From: CAUJGQ01 sp042408665
Lineage (GTDB): Bacteria; Chloroflexota; Dehalococcoidia; CAUJGQ01
Assembly (NCBI GenBank): GCA_042408665.1
Contig: JBHOQW010000222.1
Span: 1 to 7,044, forward strand
Length of the DNA stretch: 7,044 bases
Direction: 5' to 3'
Part shown: positions 5,901-7,044 of the stretch, piece after piece
Numbering within the stretch: position 1 is the first letter of the stretch
How the letters are laid out: each line of letters begins with the position of its first letter
Position numbers and translations under genes: made by a program
The notes under the pieces: generated by a model
The model's database searches: none
Told to the model about the DNA's origin: nothing
Seen by the model: only the letters and a program-made list of their open reading frames with translations

Positions 5901-6242
5901 ATCGCCTTTCGTTCGGTGGTGGAGCGGCGCCACCAGATCGGGATGTTGCGCGCGCTCGGCTACCGGCAGAGCACCGTGGCGCTCACCTTCGTGCTGGAGT
6001 CCAGCTTCGTGGCGCTGATGGGCATCCTCTCCGGGGTGGTGGGCGCGGCCATCCTGGCCCGCAACCTGTTCAACTCAGATGCCTTTACCGGCACAAGCCG
6101 CGCCGGGTTCAGCTTCTTCATCCCCTGGGGGGAGGTGCTCGTCTTCGTGGCGATCGCCTACCTGTGCGCCCTGCTTATGACATGGTGGCCCAGCCGCGGT
6201 GCGGCGCGCGTGCCGGTGGCGGAGGCATTGCGCTACGAGTGA
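2949..6242 (+). CDS. Large FtsX/MacB-type ABC transporter permease with two FtsX domains
   Basis: This 1097-residue membrane protein is the permease partner of the ATPase just upstream. Visible order: TM segment (about 12-32); amphipathic FRVGLRNIPRRRAQ coupling stretch; TM (about 50-70); extracytoplasmic domain (about 75-318) of MacB periplasmic-core type; first FtsX core with three TMs (about 322-460), including AERRTEMGMARAIGIQRLHL and ending SRLNIVAAIRG; about seven extra hydrophobic segments (476-496, 504-523, 529-547, 556-573, 588-612, 628-646, 655-674); FKMGIAYPLANRFRTGMT and a TM (698-719); second extracytoplasmic domain (about 720-958); second FtsX core (962-1085), with VERRHQIGMLRALGYRQS and the terminal VPVAEALRYE. 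The RR-x-E/Q-x-G-M-x-R-A-x-G loops are the family's ATPase-contacting coupling motifs, present once per half. The architecture is a fused pair of permeases like YbbP-type proteins (about 800 residues), with an added central membrane block. No adaptor or outer-membrane partner gene is near. Function is probably export or mechanotransmission; substrate unknown. Confidence 0.94.
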   Translation: MNELFGIPMTAIMWVLLAIFSACMAAVAAIFLTNRTMFRVGLRNIPRRRAQSTLVVLGLMLATLIITAAFTTGDTLDYSITSGVYDNLQRTDLRLNFRGDGGGDAAGGQIYTDAGVVDRLRTAFVDDPDIAGFFPFLFEPLPVLNQDTRLAEPVVVLAGIDPQALARFGGLRLARGGHANLTALGEDEVLVSERAAARLNARPGHTLLVYAQGQPHALRVAEVVKDELASGVLGFGGPDVPGGMAARLTTVQRITGHPGQINSVSVALKGEGRETVMRSGPAAKRLEDYLTSPSGRAALGLGDLRARVDTAKADGVKEAETFGNLFTTFFLVLGLFSIAAGVLLIFMIFVMLAAERRTEMGMARAIGIQRLHLVQAFVTEGMAYNLLAGAVGAALGVGTAFLLVVGGARLVAGEELSFFTPHVTVRSLVVSYCLGVVLTFVTVVISSFRVSRLNIVAAIRGTDDHRPREGRRRTRWRWVLLGLPALVVPPLGLYWLLRKGFGLPWAWIVGPLGLALGGLLMALGRASGQLFPFSLGISLLPLAAAALARDFRVPARVTWSAVGGLLAVYWLMPGSLHDRLFGKMNGNIEMFVLSGIMIVTGFTLLLVFNARLLTRLVAPGGAGAARTPLLLTALAALAAGLGAALGDRGGGLGQLCYLVAALTAAMAALSLAALRFPLLVPAFKMGIAYPLANRFRTGMTIAMFSLIVFSITMMSVLNANFSALFSGEEARGGWDVTVDTNRNNPVPDLAAALRDEGSLDPGVIAQTARTTGEFGAQEARLAGGGTWLRYPVRAGDDAFFAANQAKLDLRARGYASDRDVFEAVRTQPNLALIDILAVPNNGNFGAASDLFKLTGLTTNDKEFDPIPVEVRDPVTGRQGTLTVIGVFSSKIPQRVLFGLYTSERSYAQIFGPPEYRRFYLRLQPGADSDAVAKGIKAALVTRGVQARSIAKDIDEQMRLGRGFNRVFQAFMGLGLFVGIAALGVIAFRSVVERRHQIGMLRALGYRQSTVALTFVLESSFVALMGILSGVVGAAILARNLFNSDAFTGTSRAGFSFFIPWGEVLVFVAIAYLCALLMTWWPSRGAARVPVAEALRYE

Positions 6243-6274
6243 GCGGAGGACAAGCCCCCACCCCGGCACGCGAC

Positions 6275-6781
6275 CTACGGCAGTTGCTTCAGAAATGCCA
6301 GCAGGTCGTTCCACTCTTCATCGGTGAGCTGCCAGCGGGGCATGGGCCACGCCAGCGGCGCCCCGTCCGCGCCGATCCCGCGCGTCACCGCGCGCCGGAT
6401 CAGTTCATCGGTGTAGACGGGACCGCGCTCTCCGTCCGGTTCCAGCATGCCGGCCGGGTCGGTGAGGTTGCGGTAGGTGGTGTCGGGGCTCACGAACATG
6501 GGGGTGCGCCGGCCGCGACCATCGGCACCGTGGCATTGGGCGCAGCTCAGGCGCATCATCATCCCGCCGGTGTAGGGGATGCGCCGCCCGTCGCGGGTGG
6601 TGGCGGTGAAGTAAATCCAGCGGCCGTTGCGCACGGCCGGGTCGTCACCGGGGCGATCCAGCCACCCGGTCCAGCGGGCGGTGGCCGTCAGCAGGGCCAG
6701 CCCGGCCAAACCGGTCACGATCAGGGCGAACCCCACCACCAAGGGGGTTGCGCCGTGCGTCAGGCGCCTACTCCAGGTCAC
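6275..6781 (-). CDS. Membrane-anchored monohaem c-type cytochrome
   Basis: From a GTG at 6781 the product has 168 residues. Residues 13-35 form one hydrophobic helix (PLVVGFALIVTGLAGLALL region) with Arg-rich residues before it, so an uncleaved N-terminal anchor with the rest outside is likely. The haem site is CAQCH at 80-84 (Cys80, Cys83, His84), followed by GADGRG. Met147 in AWPMPRW is the probable sixth haem ligand. The C-terminal helix TDEEWNDLLAFLKQLP is the typical last helix of small cytochrome c domains. The N-terminal part of the haem domain (45-76, GRWIYFTATTRDG then GGMMM) is an unusual insertion ahead of the haem motif. Start options are GTG 6781, which overlaps the end of the upstream gene by 14 nt, or GTG 6805, which adds 8 residues; neither has a strong Shine-Dalgarno, which suggests translational coupling to the SHOCT gene. 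Partner oxidase or reductase is not in the window. The gene converges on the permease gene with 32 bp between, where I see no terminator hairpin. Confidence 0.9.
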   Translation of the reverse strand: MTWSRRLTHGATPLVVGFALIVTGLAGLALLTATARWTGWLDRPGDDPAVRNGRWIYFTATTRDGRRIPYTGGMMMRLSCAQCHGADGRGRRTPMFVSPDTTYRNLTDPAGMLEPDGERGPVYTDELIRRAVTRGIGADGAPLAWPMPRWQLTDEEWNDLLAFLKQLP

Positions 6782-7044
6782 GGCGCATCTGCTCGTACTG
6801 CTCACGCGTGATCTCGCCGCGCGCGTACCGCTCCTGCAGCACCTCCAGCGCCCGCGTGCCGCGGCCGCTCACACCGGCCCCTACCTGTCGCACGGCCCAA
6901 ACGACCAACAGCCCGATACCCGCCAGCACCAACAGGCTGAAGATGAAGCTCAACGCCACCCACCACGGGCTGACGGTGCCGCTCCAGCCGCCCATCATCC
7001 ACGGCCCCATCATCCATGGGCCCATCGCCCCGCCCATCACCACC
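6768..7044 (-). CDS. Met-rich SHOCT-domain membrane protein (start at or beyond the window edge)
   Basis: The reading frame is open to the window edge. In-frame starts at GTG 7043, GTG 7040, ATG 7037 and ATG 7025 are possible, and the real start could lie outside. From GTG 7043 it encodes 91 residues. Residues 1-20 are Met/Gly/Trp-rich with a tandem GPWMM motif. Residues about 26-50 form a single TM helix (WWVALSFIFSLLVLAGIGLL then VVWAVR). The C-terminal 30 residues, ALEVLQERYARGEITREQYEQMRRDLE, are a clear SHOCT domain (L-x-x-R-Y-A-x-G-E-I-x-x-x-E-Y/F-x-x-M). SHOCT is a short C-terminal module of uncertain function, common on small membrane proteins; Met-rich MMG-type tails with SHOCT are often seen near copper-handling or respiratory genes. 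Here the next gene on the strand encodes a cytochrome c whose likely start overlaps this gene's end by 14 nt (GTG 6781 versus TAG 6770-6768), so the two are co-expressed. Confidence 0.85.
   Translation of the reverse strand, partial: VVMGGAMGPWMMGPWMMGGWSGTVSPWWVALSFIFSLLVLAGIGLLVVWAVRQVGAGVSGRGTRALEVLQERYARGEITREQYEQMRRDLE
6991..7020. repeat. Short tandem repeat (2 x 15 bp) in the SHOCT gene
   Basis: CCCATCATCCACGGC (6991-7005) and CCCATCATCCATGGG (7006-7020) are adjacent 15-bp units differing at 3 positions. On the minus strand they encode the doubled GPWMM motif at the Met-rich N-terminus. A third, degenerate CCCATC copy starts at 7021. This is a coding microduplication, not a mobile or regulatory repeat. 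Confidence 0.7.

Noticed and set aside
3849..5933. 694-codon minus-strand open frame opposite the permease
   Set aside because: Same reason: extreme His/Gln/Arg/Ala bias, no recognisable motif, and it covers a clear membrane protein gene.
6243..6274. Possible bidirectional terminator between convergent permease and cytochrome genes
   Set aside because: No inverted repeat of useful length and no T-tract is visible in these 32 bp.
6164..6811. Plus-strand 215-codon frame opposite the cytochrome gene
   Set aside because: It starts inside the permease end and is Gly/Ala/His-rich without domains, whereas the minus strand encodes an intact CxxCH cytochrome.

Overview
The window is uniformly GC-rich, with GC or CG at most third codon positions, and densely coding. 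It reads as a chromosomal segment of a high-GC bacterium. The best guess from remembered gene types is a Chloroflexota/Thermomicrobia-like organism: an NMT1-type lipoprotein substrate-binding protein, an approximately 1100-residue FtsX-type permease, a small membrane-anchored cytochrome c next to a SHOCT protein, and a flavin-reductase-domain protein with a YGLYVLGT start. That taxonomic guess is inference. I see no rRNA, tRNA, CRISPR array, insertion sequence, integrase or phage gene.

Left part (1-1206, minus strand). A TetR-family repressor gene (294-899) is followed after 15 bases by the start of a lipoprotein substrate-binding protein gene of the NMT1/THI5/SsuA class (1-278, cut by the window edge). 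They look like one operon: a ligand-sensing repressor and the first component of an ABC importer. A perfect 18-bp palindrome (920-937) lies just upstream of the repressor start and is the obvious autoregulatory operator. Upstream on the same strand is a 68-residue protein with a CxxC...CxxxH zinc-binding pattern (1000-1206).

Middle (1207-2171). A 189-bp divergent intergenic region separates the zinc-binding protein from a plus-strand flavin-reductase-domain protein (1396-1881), which has a TATACT -10 box and a strong Shine-Dalgarno. After it comes a 290-bp gene-free stretch. This holds a perfect 13-bp inverted repeat (probable terminator), a second composite hairpin of 9 + 6 bp, and a short AT-rich promoter region with two inverted repeats in front of the ABC genes.

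Right-centre (2172-6242, plus strand). A LolD/MacB-type ABC ATPase and a 1097-residue double-FtsX-domain permease form a two-gene transporter. This type acts by mechanotransmission or by extracting or exporting lipophilic or peptide substrates, and is not an importer. No periplasmic adaptor or two-component system is present inside the window. The permease carries about seven extra hydrophobic segments between its two FtsX halves.

Right end (6275-7044, minus strand). A membrane-anchored monohaem cytochrome c (CAQCH, probable Met ligand) is translationally overlapped by a Met-rich SHOCT-domain membrane protein that runs to the window edge. The pair converges on the permease gene with only 32 bp between.

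Most of the window is ordinary. The parts most worth a second look are the structured 1915-2145 intergenic region, the tetR operator and operon logic, the unusual permease architecture, and the small zinc-binding protein.
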